64,000 bases of DNA, from NCBI RefSeq assembly GCF_028649395.1, contig NZ_JAQSUW010000010.1:307014-371013 (forward strand), written 5' to 3'. The DNA is from Pseudomonas sp. Gutcm_11s (lineage in GTDB: Bacteria; Pseudomonadota; Gammaproteobacteria; Pseudomonadales; Pseudomonadaceae). Position numbers and translations under genes: made by a program. The notes under the pieces were generated by a model that saw only the letters and a program-made list of their open reading frames with translations, had not been told where the DNA came from and did no database searches. Positions 51,496 through 61,900 of this stretch are shown here, in pieces; the first letter of the stretch is position 1; each line of letters starts with the position of its first letter.

Positions 51496-52137
51496 TCAGA
51501 TGCCGTACTGCGCGCGGTAGGCCTCCACCGCCGGCAGGTGTTTCTTCAGCTCAGCATCACCAGCCAGATAATCCAGTACCTGCTCCAGGGAAACAATACT
51601 GACCACCGGCATGCCGTAGTCGCGCTCCACTTCCTGGATCGCCGACAGCTCGCCCTTGCCGCGCTCCTGGCGGTTCAGCGCGATCAGCACACCGGCTGCC
51701 TGGGCGCCTTGGGCCTGGATGATCTGCATGACTTCGCGGATCGCGGTACCAGCGGTGATCACGTCGTCGACGATCATCACCCGCCCGGCCAGAGGCGCAC
51801 CGACCAGGGTGCCGCCCTCGCCATGGTCCTTGGCTTCCTTGCGGTTAAAGCACCAGGGCAGGTCGCGCTCGTGCTGCTCGGCCAGAGCCACGGCAGTGGC
51901 AGCAGCCAGAGGAATGCCCTTGTAGGCCGGACCGAACAGCACGTCGAAGTCGATACCTGCATCCATCAGCGCAGACGCATAGAAGCGCCCGAGCTTGGCC
52001 AGGGCCAGGCCGCTGCTGAACAAACCGGCATTGAAGAAGTAGGGGCTGGTGCGCCCGGACTTGAGGGTGAACTCACCGAAACGCAGCACGCCGCGTTCGA
52101 TGGCAAAACGGATGAATTCGCGTTGATACGCCTGCAT
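51496..52137 (-). CDS. pyrE: Orotate phosphoribosyltransferase
   Basis: 213 residues from [20 protein letters not shown]; in-frame codons extend to 52155 but are not needed. The PRPP-binding motif [17 protein letters not shown] is at about residue 120. N-terminal [18 protein letters not shown] is the OPRTase signature. It makes OMP in pyrimidine synthesis. Divergent from crc with about 90 bp between the starts, which is the conserved Pseudomonas order. Confidence 0.97.
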   Translation of the reverse strand: MQAYQREFIRFAIERGVLRFGEFTLKSGRTSPYFFNAGLFSSGLALAKLGRFYASALMDAGIDFDVLFGPAYKGIPLAAATAVALAEQHERDLPWCFNRKEAKDHGEGGTLVGAPLAGRVMIVDDVITAGTAIREVMQIIQAQGAQAAGVLIALNRQERGKGELSAIQEVERDYGMPVVSIVSLEQVLDYLAGDAELKKHLPAVEAYRAQYGI

Positions 52138-52228
52138 GCAAAGCTCCGTAGGCACGGATTTAGCTATGAATTTAGCTAATGGGAATGAGCTCGGGTATCA
52201 TACACGCAGGTGTTTTTGGGGGCCATTT

Positions 52229-53008
52229 ATGCGGATCATCAGTGTGAACGTGAATGGTATTCAGGCCGCAGTCGAGCGAGGTTTGCTCAGCTGGCTGCAG
52301 GCCCAGAATGCCGACGTGATCTGCCTGCAGGATACAAGAGTCTCCTCCTTCGAACTGGACGATCCGGCCTATCAGCTGGATGGCTACTTTCTCTATGCGG
52401 CCGATGCCGAAGTGCCCGCTCAAGGTGGCGTGGCGCTCTACTCGCGCCTGCAACCCAAGGCGGTGATCCACGGCCTCGGTTTCGAGATGGCTGACCGTTA
52501 CGGACGTTACCTGCAAGCCGATTTCGACAAGGTGAGCATCGCCACCCTGCTGCTGCCGTCCGGCCTGGGCGGCGACGAGAGCCTGAACCACAAGTTCAAG
52601 TTCATCGACGACTTTACTGGCTACCTGGACAAACAGCGCCGCAAGCGTCGCGAGTACATCTACTGCGGCTCGCTCTACGTGGCGCACCAGAAGCTGGACG
52701 TGAAGAACTGGCGCGACAGCCAGCAGCTACCGGGTTTCCTGGCGCCTGAGCGTGCCTGGATGGATGAGGTGATCGGCAACATGGGCTATGTCGATGCCCT
52801 GCGCGAAGTAAGCCGCGAAGGCGACCAGTACAGCTGGTGGCCGGATAGCGAGCAGGCCGAGCTCCTCAACCTCGGCTGGCGCTTCGACTACCAGTTGCTG
52901 ACGCCGGGCATGCGCCGCATCGTGCGCAACGCCAAGCTGCCACGCCAGCCGCGCTTCTCCCAGCACGCGCCGCTGATCGTCGACTACGACTGGCTGCTCA
53001 GCGTCTAA
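52229..53008 (+). CDS. crc: Catabolite repression control protein Crc
   Basis: 259 residues from MRIISVNVNGIQAAVERGLL. The exonuclease III/endonuclease fold is clear (NADVICLQDTRVSSFELDD, then HQKLDVKNW, SWWPDSEQAELLNLGWRFDY), but, as known for Crc, the protein works with Hfq to repress translation of mRNAs carrying A-rich motifs. It lets preferred carbon sources override pathways such as polyamine and amino-acid catabolism. Divergent from pyrE; a TATCAT -10-like hexamer is at 52197-52202. Confidence 0.97.
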   Translation: MRIISVNVNGIQAAVERGLLSWLQAQNADVICLQDTRVSSFELDDPAYQLDGYFLYAADAEVPAQGGVALYSRLQPKAVIHGLGFEMADRYGRYLQADFDKVSIATLLLPSGLGGDESLNHKFKFIDDFTGYLDKQRRKRREYIYCGSLYVAHQKLDVKNWRDSQQLPGFLAPERAWMDEVIGNMGYVDALREVSREGDQYSWWPDSEQAELLNLGWRFDYQLLTPGMRRIVRNAKLPRQPRFSQHAPLIVDYDWLLSV

Positions 53009-53030
53009 GCAGCCAGCCTGCCGCTCGTGG

Positions 53031-53966
<936 letters not shown>

Positions 53967-54000
53967 TTCAGGCTTCCTTGTTCCTTAGGTTGCAGAAAAA

Positions 54001-54018
54001 GGCCCCGCATGCGGGGCC
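54001..54018 (-). terminator. Terminator of the DUF4870 gene
   Basis: GGCCCCGC / GCGGGGCC with a 2-nt loop, followed on the minus strand by TTTTTCTGC, just after the DUF4870 stop at 54024. Confidence 0.8.
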
Positions 54019-54023
54019 CGAGA

Positions 54024-54389
54024 TTATTTGATCAGCCGCCAACACAGCGGGTAGCGATAGCTGCGCCCCTCGTTGGCCTTGATGCCGCCGATGATGGTGA
54101 GGATCAGCGCGGCCAGGCCGAGAAGCGGCAGCAGCAGGAAACCGATCACCACCACCGCGAGCAGGATGCACACCAGTGCGGCGATGGAAACGGTGATATG
54201 GAAGTTCAGCGCTTCCTTGCCCTGGTCGTCGACGAAGGGATCGAGGTCACGCTTGAGCTGCCAGATGATCAGCGGCCCGAGCAGATTGCCGAAGGGAATC
54301 AGCAGGCCGGCGAAGGCCGCGAAGTGACAGAACATCGCCCATTGGCGGGCTTCCGAACTCGGGGTGGGATTGACGCTCTGCTCTTCCAT
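54024..54389 (-). CDS. DUF4870 membrane protein
   Basis: 121 residues with three or four membrane segments (FCHFAAFAGLLIPFGNLLGP, then the conserved KEALNFHITVSIAALVCILL and a glycine-rich helix near the end). The K-x-(A)-N-F-x domain signature and a short cytoplasmic N-terminus fit DUF4870/Tic20-like small membrane proteins of unknown function. Transcribed alone between DUF808 and rph, with its own terminator. Confidence 0.83.
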   Translation of the reverse strand: MEEQSVNPTPSSEARQWAMFCHFAAFAGLLIPFGNLLGPLIIWQLKRDLDPFVDDQGKEALNFHITVSIAALVCILLAVVVIGFLLLPLLGLAALILTIIGGIKANEGRSYRYPLCWRLIK

Positions 54390-54413
54390 GGGGCTCTCCG
54401 CGACGGGTTGGGA

Positions 54414-55133
54414 TCAGTCGGCCAGGCTCGCGCGTTGCAGCTCGAACAGCTCGCGCATGCCCTGTTGGGCCAGCGCCAGCATGGCATTGAGCTCTTCCGG
54501 CTGGAAGGGGGCGCCTTCGGCAGTGCCCTGCACCTCGATGAAACCACCGCTGTCGGTCATCACCACGTTGAGGTCGGTCTCCGCGGCGGAGTCTTCCAGG
54601 TAGTCCAGGTCCAGCACCGGCTCGCCCTGGTAGATGCCGACCGAGACGGCAGCGACCATCTGCTTGAGCGGTTCGCCCTTCAGCGAGCCACGCTTCTTCA
54701 GCACCTTCAGCGCGTCGGCCAGGGCCACCATGGCACCGGTGATGGAAGCGGTACGGGTGCCGCCGTCGGCCTGGATTACATCGCAGTCGATGTAGATGGT
54801 GTTCTCGCCCAGCTTGCTCATGTCCAGCGCGGCGCGCAGCGAGCGGCCGATCAGGCGCTGGATCTCCAGGGTGCGACCACCCTGCTTGCCCTTGCTCGCC
54901 TCACGCTGGTTACGGTCGCCAGTGGCGCGCGGCAGCATGCCGTACTCGGCGGTCAGCCAGCCCTGGCCCTGGCCCTTGAGGAAGCGCGGCACGCCAGATT
55001 CGATGCTGGCGGTGCAGATGACCTTGGTGTCGCCGAACTCGACCAGCACCGAACCCTCGGCGTGCTTGGTGTAGTTGCGGGTGATGCGCACGGAACGCAA
55101 CTGGGTGGAAGCACGGCCGCTGGGACGTTTCAT
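54414..55133 (-). CDS. rph: Ribonuclease PH
   Basis: 239 residues from [20 protein letters not shown]; the frame is open far upstream but the enzyme starts here. RNase PH features: [20 protein letters not shown] (active-site arginines), [21 protein letters not shown] and the C-terminal QGTAEGAPF. It trims the 3' ends of tRNA precursors by phosphorolysis. Divergent from yicC with about 160 bp between the starts. Confidence 0.96.
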   Translation of the reverse strand: MKRPSGRASTQLRSVRITRNYTKHAEGSVLVEFGDTKVICTASIESGVPRFLKGQGQGWLTAEYGMLPRATGDRNQREASKGKQGGRTLEIQRLIGRSLRAALDMSKLGENTIYIDCDVIQADGGTRTASITGAMVALADALKVLKKRGSLKGEPLKQMVAAVSVGIYQGEPVLDLDYLEDSAAETDLNVVMTDSGGFIEVQGTAEGAPFQPEELNAMLALAQQGMRELFELQRASLAD

Positions 55134-55227
55134 CTGCTGGTACCTGTAGGAAAGCGGAAATCTCGGGCGCGGCAACGCCCGACCTGCCGGCATTATAGGG
55201 CCGCTGCCGACGGCACGACACGCCAGA

Positions 55228-55256
55228 TTGGGCCGACGGTCGCTCTGCGCTACAAT
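55228..55256 (+). promoter_or_regulatory. Sigma-70 promoter of yicC
   Basis: TTGGGC (55228-55233) and TACAAT (55251-55256) are spaced 17 nt apart, 35 nt upstream of the yicC start. Confidence 0.65.
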
Positions 55257-55291
55257 CTCGCGCCTCATTCAACTTCCACGAGGTTCTCCCC

Positions 55292-56155
55292 ATGGTGCAC
55301 AGCATGACCGCCTTCGCCCGCGTCGAGGGCGCCGAGGCCAACGGCACCCTGAGCTGGGAACTGCGCTCGGTCAACCACCGTTATCTGGAACCGCACCTGC
55401 GCCTGCCGGAAGCCTTCCGCGACCTCGAAGGCGCCGTGCGCGAAGCCCTGCGCCAGGGTCTGTCGCGCGGCAAGGTGGAATGCACCCTGCGCTTCGCCGA
55501 GGAGAATGCCGGCAAGAGCCTGCAAGTGGACGAGAACCGCGCACGCCAGCTGGTCGCCGCCGCCGAGCAGGTCGCTGCACTGATTCAGCAGCCGGCTCCG
55601 TTGAATCCGCTGGAAGTGCTGGCCTGGCCCGGCGTGCTGGTGGCCGACGCTGCCGATCCGCAGGCTCTCAATGCTGCCGCGCTCAAGCTGTTCGAGCAGG
55701 CCCTTGGCGAACTGAAGAACGGCCGCGCCCGCGAAGGCGCCGAGCTGGCCAAGCTGCTCAACGAGCGCCTGGACAACATCCTCGAAGAAGTCGCCGCCCT
55801 GCGCGTACTGATCCCGGAGATGCTCGCCAATCAGCGGCAGAAGATCGAGACACGCTTCGCCGAGATGAAGGCCGAGCTGGACCCGCAACGCCTGGAGCAG
55901 GAGCTGGTGCTGCTGGCCCAGAAGAGCGATGTCGCCGAGGAACTGGATCGCCTGAGCACCCACGTCACCGAGGTACGCCGCGTGCTCAAGGCCGGCGGTG
56001 CCGCTGGCCGTCGCCTGGACTTCCTCATGCAGGAACTCAACCGCGAAGCCAACACCCTCGGCTCCAAGGCCTTCGACCCGCGCAGCACTCAATCCGCCGT
56101 GACCCTGAAGGTCCTGATCGAGCAGATGCGCGAGCAGGTCCAGAACATCGAATAA
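55292..56155 (+). CDS. yicC: YicC-family endoribonuclease
   Basis: 287 residues from MVHSMTAFARVEGAEANGTL. N-terminal YicC domain (SWELRSVNHRYLEPHLRLPE) and C-terminal DUF1732 domain (LVLLAQKSDVAEELDRLSTH, FLMQELNREANTLGSKA) in the standard order. Proteins of this family are MnCl-dependent endoribonucleases in E. coli and Bacillus. Followed by gmk 39 nt later in the same direction, as in many gammaproteobacteria. Confidence 0.92.
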   Translation: MVHSMTAFARVEGAEANGTLSWELRSVNHRYLEPHLRLPEAFRDLEGAVREALRQGLSRGKVECTLRFAEENAGKSLQVDENRARQLVAAAEQVAALIQQPAPLNPLEVLAWPGVLVADAADPQALNAAALKLFEQALGELKNGRAREGAELAKLLNERLDNILEEVAALRVLIPEMLANQRQKIETRFAEMKAELDPQRLEQELVLLAQKSDVAEELDRLSTHVTEVRRVLKAGGAAGRRLDFLMQELNREANTLGSKAFDPRSTQSAVTLKVLIEQMREQVQNIE

Positions 56156-56815
<660 letters not shown>

Positions 56816-56920
56816 GCGGGCACCGAAAGGCCTTCCCTAATTGCTGGTGATTTTTTAGACTATTCAGTCCGCTCGCCCATCCGGGCCCAGCCTTATTTGC
56901 TATTTGCCACGAGGAACACC

Positions 56921-57187
56921 ATGGCCCGCGTTACCGTTGAAGACTGCCTGGACAACGTCGATAACCGCTTCGAGCTGGTCATGCTCGCCACCAAGCGTTC
57001 CCGTCAACTGGCCACCGGCGGCAAAGAGCCGAAAGTCGCCTGGGAAAACGACAAGCCGACCGTAGTGGCCCTGCGCGAAATCGCTGCTGGCCTGGTTGAT
57101 GCCGAGTTCGTCGCCCAGGAAGACCTCGTCGAGGAAGAGCCGCTGTTCGCCGCTGCCTTCGAGGAAGAGGCCAACGAGCCTCTGTAG
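56921..57187 (+). CDS. rpoZ: DNA-directed RNA polymerase subunit omega
   Basis: 88 residues from [20 protein letters not shown]. The N-terminal part with VTVEDCL and [19 protein letters not shown] is the omega signature; the C-terminal tail is acidic ([11 protein letters not shown]), common in Pseudomonas. Omega helps RNA polymerase assembly and forms part of a ppGpp-binding site. 62 nt upstream of spoT. Confidence 0.97.
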   Translation: MARVTVEDCLDNVDNRFELVMLATKRSRQLATGGKEPKVAWENDKPTVVALREIAAGLVDAEFVAQEDLVEEEPLFAAAFEEEANEPL

Positions 57188-57249
57188 CCTATGCCTGGTC
57201 GAAGTCACGCGGCACCGGGTCTATACCAAGCGCGGCAGGGGGCAATCCC

Positions 57250-59358
57250 ATGCCGAGCATAGACACCCTCGCCGACCGACTATCGACTTACTTGGCCGCG
57301 GATCAGGTCAACCTGGTCCGCCGCGCCTACTTCTACGCCGAGCAGGCACACGACGGGCAACGCCGCCGCAGCGGTGAGGCCTACGTTACCCACCCGCTCG
57401 CCGTCGCCAACATCCTCGCCGACATGCACATGGACCATCAGAGCCTGATGGCCGCGATGCTGCACGACGTGATCGAGGACACCGGCATCGCCAAGGAAGC
57501 CCTCCACGCGCAGTTCGGCGAGACCGTGGCGGAGCTGGTGGACGGGGTCAGCAAGCTGACCCAGATGGACTTCCAGACCAAGGCCGAGGCGCAGGCCGAG
57601 AACTTCCAGAAGATGGCCATGGCCATGGCCCGCGATATTCGCGTGATCCTGGTCAAGCTGGCCGACCGCCTGCACAACATGCGCACCCTGGAAGTGCTGT
57701 CCGGCGAGAAGCGCCGGCGCATCGCCAAGGAAACCCTGGAAATCTACGCACCCATCGCCAACCGGCTGGGCATGCACAGCATGCGCGTGGAGTTCGAGGA
57801 CCTCGGCTTCAAGGCCATGCACCCGATGCGTTCCGAGCGCATCCGCACCGCGGTCAAGCGTGCCCGCGGCAACCGCAAGGAAATCGTCGCCAAGATCGAG
57901 GAATCGATCACCGCCTGCCTCGAGCGCGAGGGCATGCACGGCGAGGTGATCGGCCGCGAGAAGCACCTCTACAGCATCTACCAGAAGATGCGTGGCAAGC
58001 GCCGAGCGTTCAACGAGATCATGGACGTCTACGCCTTCCGCATCATCGTCGACAAGGTCGACACCTGCTACCGCGCCCTCGGCGTGGTGCACAACCTGTA
58101 CAAACCCTTGCCGGGCCGCTTCAAGGACTACATCGCGATTCCCAAGGCCAACGGCTACCAGTCGCTGCACACCACCCTGTTCGGCATGCACGGCGTGCCC
58201 ATCGAGATCCAGATCCGCACCCGCGAGATGGAAGAGATGGCCAACAACGGCATCGCCGCCCACTGGCTATACAAGGCCGACGGCGACGAAGCGCCCAAGG
58301 GCAACCATGCCCGCGCCCGCCAGTGGGTCAAGGGTGTGCTGGAGATGCAGCAGCGCGCCGGCAACTCGCTGGAGTTCATCGAGAGCGTGAAGATCGACCT
58401 GTTCCCCGACGAGGTCTACGTCTTCACCCCGAAGGGCAAGATCATGGAGCTGCCGAAAGGCTCCACCGCGGTCGACTTCGCCTACGCCGTGCACACCGAC
58501 GTCGGCAACAGCTGCATCGCCTGCCGCATCAACCGCCGCCTGGCGCCGCTGTCGCAGGCCCTGGAGAGCGGTTCGACGGTGGAGATCGTCACCGCTCCCG
58601 GCGCGCGACCGAATCCGGCCTGGCTCAACTTCGTGGTCACCGGCAAGGCGCGCACGCACATCCGCCACGCGCTCAAGCTGCAGCGCCGCTCCGAATCCAT
58701 CAGCCTGGGCGAGCGCCTGCTGAACAAGACCCTCACCGGCTTCGACAGCCACCTGGAGAAGATCACCCCCGAGCGCATCCAGGCCGTGCTGGGCGAGTAC
58801 CGCCTGGAAGTGTTCGAGGACCTGCTGGAAGACATCGGCCTGGGCAACCGCATGGCCTACGTGGTCGCCCGCCGCCTGCTCGCCGAGACCGGCGAAGCCG
58901 CGCCGAACACCGATGGCCCGCTGGCCATCCGCGGCACCGAAGGCCTGGTGATGAGCTACGCCAAGTGCTGCACGCCGATCCCGGGCGACCCCATTGTCGG
59001 CTACCTGTCGGCCGGCAAGGGCATGGTGGTGCACCTGGAGAACTGCAAGAACATCGCCGACATCCGCCACAACCCGGAGAAATGCATCCAGCTCAACTGG
59101 GCCAAGGATGTCGCCGGCGAATTCAACGTCGAACTGCGCGTCGAACTGGAACACCAGCGCGGCCTGATCGCCCTGCTGGCCAGCAGCGTCAACGCCGCCG
59201 ACGGCAACATCGAGAAGATCAGCATGGACGAGCGCGACGGCCGCATCAGCGTGGTCCAGCTGGTCGTCAGCGTGCATGACCGCGTGCACCTGGCCCGCGT
59301 GATCAAGAAGCTGCGCGCCCTCGCCGGCGTCATCCGCATCACCCGCATGCGCGCCTGA
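57250..59358 (+). CDS. spoT: Bifunctional (p)ppGpp synthetase/hydrolase SpoT
   Basis: 702 residues, full length. The HD hydrolase domain has HDVIEDTG and VKLADRLHNMRTLEV. The synthetase domain contains YQSLHTTLFGMHGVPIEIQI. TGS (FTPKGKIMELPKGSTAVDFA) and a C-terminal ACT domain (QRGLIALLASSVNAADGNIE) follow. It balances synthesis and hydrolysis of the stringent-response alarmone in response to starvation. Operon order rpoZ-spoT-ridA is conserved. Confidence 0.98.
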   Translation: MPSIDTLADRLSTYLAADQVNLVRRAYFYAEQAHDGQRRRSGEAYVTHPLAVANILADMHMDHQSLMAAMLHDVIEDTGIAKEALHAQFGETVAELVDGVSKLTQMDFQTKAEAQAENFQKMAMAMARDIRVILVKLADRLHNMRTLEVLSGEKRRRIAKETLEIYAPIANRLGMHSMRVEFEDLGFKAMHPMRSERIRTAVKRARGNRKEIVAKIEESITACLEREGMHGEVIGREKHLYSIYQKMRGKRRAFNEIMDVYAFRIIVDKVDTCYRALGVVHNLYKPLPGRFKDYIAIPKANGYQSLHTTLFGMHGVPIEIQIRTREMEEMANNGIAAHWLYKADGDEAPKGNHARARQWVKGVLEMQQRAGNSLEFIESVKIDLFPDEVYVFTPKGKIMELPKGSTAVDFAYAVHTDVGNSCIACRINRRLAPLSQALESGSTVEIVTAPGARPNPAWLNFVVTGKARTHIRHALKLQRRSESISLGERLLNKTLTGFDSHLEKITPERIQAVLGEYRLEVFEDLLEDIGLGNRMAYVVARRLLAETGEAAPNTDGPLAIRGTEGLVMSYAKCCTPIPGDPIVGYLSAGKGMVVHLENCKNIADIRHNPEKCIQLNWAKDVAGEFNVELRVELEHQRGLIALLASSVNAADGNIEKISMDERDGRISVVQLVVSVHDRVHLARVIKKLRALAGVIRITRMRA

Positions 59359-59403
59359 CGCGCGGCCGCCACAGAACAACAAATCCCTGGAATCGGAGTT
59401 CCC

Positions 59404-59784
59404 ATGAGCAAGACCGTCATCACCTCGCCCAACGCCCCGGCCGCCATCGGCACCTACTCCCAGGCGATCAAGGCGGGCAACACCGTGTACCTGTCCGGGC
59501 AGATCCCGCTGGACCCGAAGAGCATGGAACTGGTGCAGGGCTTCGAGGAACAGACCGTCCAGGTGTTCGAAAACCTCAAGGCCGTGATCGAGGCCGCCGG
59601 CGGCTCGTTCAAGGACGTGGTCAAGCTGAACATCTTCCTCACCGACCTGTCCCACTTCGCCAAGGTCAACGAAGTCATGGGCCGCTACTTCGAGCAGCCC
59701 TACCCGGCCCGCGCCGCCATCGGCGTAGCCGCCCTGCCGCGCGGCGCGCAGGTGGAAATGGACGGCATCCTGGTTCTCGACTGA
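59404..59784 (+). CDS. ridA: RidA, 2-iminobutanoate/2-iminopropanoate deaminase
   Basis: 126 residues. Active-site features of canonical Rid[21 protein letters not shown], the arginine in [24 protein letters not shown] end (here [10 protein letters not shown]). It hydrolyses reactive enamine/imine products of PLP enzymes in the cytoplasm. Lies 45 nt after spoT, a conserved pairing. The window has a second RidA-family gene next to dadA. Confidence 0.95.
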   Translation: MSKTVITSPNAPAAIGTYSQAIKAGNTVYLSGQIPLDPKSMELVQGFEEQTVQVFENLKAVIEAAGGSFKDVVKLNIFLTDLSHFAKVNEVMGRYFEQPYPARAAIGVAALPRGAQVEMDGILVLD

Positions 59785-59789
59785 ACCCC

Positions 59790-60521
59790 ATGCGCCACCT
59801 TCTGCCGCTCGCCCTGAGCGCCGGGCTGCTGGCCGGCTGCGCCGGTCCGCAAAGTCCGGACGGCACCTGGATCAACCAGCCGATCATCGATGCCGCGCGC
59901 ACCGGCATTCCGCTGCGCGAGGCCCTGCTGGCCCACGGCCCGAACCTGGAATGGCGCCTGGACAGCCAGCGCGGCCAAGCCGCCTACAGCAACGGTTTCG
60001 AGGCTCCCGAGGGGCGCCTGAGCACGACTGCGGACGGCTTGCTGCAGGTGGACTACCAGGGCGATTACCAGGAGCAGCTGCAGCTGCAGGGCGACGAACT
60101 GGTGCAACAGGCCAGCGCCTACGGCCCCGAGCAGCACTTCAGCCGCCCGCAGCAGCAGGCCGAGGCCGGCGCGCCGCTCGGCAGCAGCTTCGAGTGGGCG
60201 CTGTACCAGGCCTACCTGGGCGGCGAGTGGAAGATTCTTGAGGGTGTCGGCGAGGGCGGCCTGGTGCTGTTCCACCCGGACGGTCGCCTGGAAGGCCTGC
60301 CCGGCGCCGAGCGCTATGCGCTGTGCCTGGCTGGCGACTGCGCCTCCATGGCCGGCGAGAATGACAGCCTGTGGCTGCAGCTCGGCAACCAGGGCGCGCC
60401 CTGGCTGTTCGAGCGCGACGGCGATCAGTTGCGCATCGTCGAGGCGCTCAACCAGTCCACCGCCGATGAGGTGCCCAGCTACCGCCCCGGTCGCCAGGCC
60501 TGGCTGCTGGAAAGGGACTGA
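59790..60521 (+). CDS. Hypothetical lipoprotein
   Basis: 243 residues with a lipoprotein signal (MRHLLPLALSAGLLAGCAGP, lipobox LAGC, lipidated C17). The mature protein is polar, with TWINQPIIDAARTGIPLREA near the start and a C-terminal domain with regular beta-like segments (LVLFHPDGRLEGLPGAERYA; LVFERDGDQLRIVEAL-type end). No recognised family. It lies 5 nt after ridA and 5 nt before the repeat protein, so the three may be co-transcribed. Confidence 0.75.
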   Translation: MRHLLPLALSAGLLAGCAGPQSPDGTWINQPIIDAARTGIPLREALLAHGPNLEWRLDSQRGQAAYSNGFEAPEGRLSTTADGLLQVDYQGDYQEQLQLQGDELVQQASAYGPEQHFSRPQQQAEAGAPLGSSFEWALYQAYLGGEWKILEGVGEGGLVLFHPDGRLEGLPGAERYALCLAGDCASMAGENDSLWLQLGNQGAPWLFERDGDQLRIVEALNQSTADEVPSYRPGRQAWLLERD

Positions 60522-60526
60522 ACGAC

Positions 60527-60883
60527 ATGCGCCCGATCCTGCTCTGCCTCCTGCTGGCGAGCCTGACTGCCCAGGCCGAACAGCGCCATTACGACGACAG
60601 CGGCCGCTATCTGGGGCGTACCGACGACGACGGGCGCAGCTACGATGACAGCGGGCGCTACACCGGCCGCACCGATGCGGACGGCCGCCACTACGATGCA
60701 TCCGGCCATTACACGGGACGCCTTGACGCCGATGGTCGTAGCTATGACGACAGCGGCCGCTATACCGGCCGCCAGGATCCGGATGGCCGCCACTACGACG
60801 ACTCCGGACACTATCAGGGGCGCGAAGACCCGGACGGGCGCCGCTACGACGATAGCGGGCACTACACCGGACGCAGCGACTAG
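60527..60883 (+). CDS. Secreted protein made of 17-residue tandem repeats
   Basis: 118 residues: a signal peptide (MRPILLCLLLASLTAQA), then five full and one partial copy of a 17-residue unit with the consensus [HSR]YDDSG[RH]YTGR-x-DxDGR. The regular tyrosine, aspartate and glycine spacing suggests a repetitive beta structure or a Ca-binding/cell-surface filament rather than an enzyme. No family recognised. The stop overlaps the stop of the convergent epimerase gene. Confidence 0.8.
   Translation: MRPILLCLLLASLTAQAEQRHYDDSGRYLGRTDDDGRSYDDSGRYTGRTDADGRHYDASGHYTGRLDADGRSYDDSGRYTGRQDPDGRHYDDSGHYQGREDPDGRRYDDSGHYTGRSD
60587..60880 (+). repeat. 51-bp tandem DNA repeats inside the repeat-protein gene
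   Basis: Units begin at 60587, 60638, 60689, 60740, 60791 and 60842 (the last is 39 bp). The copies are similar but not identical, which argues for retained protein repeats rather than recent slippage; copy number may vary between strains. Confidence 0.8.
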
Positions 60884-61731
60884 TCGGCTGCCAGCACCAC
60901 CGCATAGCCCTCGCGATAGCTGGGGTATTGCGGCGCCCAACCCAGGGCCCGCGCCCGCGCATTGCTGCAACGCTTGCTGCCAGCACGCCGCACGCTGTTC
61001 TCCTCGGCCCACTGGGTCACCCCCATCTGCTCGCGCAGCCAGCCGACCACCTCGTGCAGCGGCGCCGGCTCGTCGTCCACGCCCAGGTAACAGTCAGCCA
61101 GCTCGGCGCCCTCGGCGTCGGCCTGCAGCAGGAAGGCCAGCAGGCCGGCGGCATCCTCGGCATGGATGCGGTTGGCGTACAGCGGCGGCTCGCTGGCCAC
61201 CCGGTAGCCCTGGCGCACCTGATTGAGCAGCCACTGGCGACCGGGGCCGTAGATGCCGGTCAGGCGCACCAGGCTGGCCGGCACACCGCTGGCCAGCGCC
61301 AGTTGCTCGGCCTCGAGCATCACCTTGCCGCTGTAGCCCTCGGCCTCGGCTGGCGCGGTCTCGTCGATCCATTCGCCATCCTGCTGGGCGTAGACACCAC
61401 TGCTGGAGACGAACAGCAGGCGCTTGGGCCGCTGACCACGCTCGCCCAGCCAGGCCAGCACATGGCGCAGGCCATCGACGTAGGCGCTGCGGTAACCGGC
61501 CTCGTCATGCTGGCTAGCTGCCGCACAGTACACCAGGTAGTCCAGCTCCCCCGCGGGCCAGGCCGCCGGGCACACCGGCTGCTGCAGGTCGCCGGCCACC
61601 GGGTGGATCCCCGCCGGCAACTGCGCGACATCACGCCGCAGGCCATACAGGGTCCAGCCGCAGGGCTGCAGACGCAGGGCCAGGCGGCTGCCGACATCAC
61701 CGCAGCCAGCAATCATCAGGGTCTTGGACAT
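60880..61731 (-). CDS. NAD-dependent epimerase/dehydratase-family (YeeZ-like) protein
   Basis: 283 residues from MSKTLMIAGCGDVGSRLALR. The Rossmann motif GCGDVGSRL is at the N-terminus, with YLVYCAAASQHDEAGYRSAY and VSSSGVYAQQDGEW (the serine and tyrosine of the short-chain-dehydrogenase-type site) and LTGIYGPGRQWLLNQ. The extended SDR fold is typical of sugar-nucleotide epimerases, but the small size matches the YeeZ group of unknown substrate. Divergent from exbB. Confidence 0.85.
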   Translation of the reverse strand: MSKTLMIAGCGDVGSRLALRLQPCGWTLYGLRRDVAQLPAGIHPVAGDLQQPVCPAAWPAGELDYLVYCAAASQHDEAGYRSAYVDGLRHVLAWLGERGQRPKRLLFVSSSGVYAQQDGEWIDETAPAEAEGYSGKVMLEAEQLALASGVPASLVRLTGIYGPGRQWLLNQVRQGYRVASEPPLYANRIHAEDAAGLLAFLLQADAEGAELADCYLGVDDEPAPLHEVVGWLREQMGVTQWAEENSVRRAGSKRCSNARARALGWAPQYPSYREGYAVVLAAD

Positions 61732-61797
61732 GGAGAAGGTCTACCTCGCAGGAAAGGACGGTGGTTACAGAAAAACCGGGGCGGGTGGAATAGTTAC

Positions 61798-61834
61798 ATT
61801 ATTGCTTTCACAAACAAGAATTACTTGCAATAAT
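61798..61834. promoter_or_regulatory. Inverted repeat upstream of exbB
   Basis: ATTATTGC (61798-61805) and GCAATAAT (61827-61834) form a perfect 8-bp dyad around a 21-nt AT-rich centre in the short gap between the epimerase gene and exbB. This is the right place for iron control of a TonB energising operon, but the match to a classical Fur box is poor. Confidence 0.4.
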
Positions 61835-61900
61835 ACAGGCCGTTTTTGCACGGGGTTCTCATCCCCGTCCGACGCTCCCCCCACTTCAGGTCCGGCCAGC

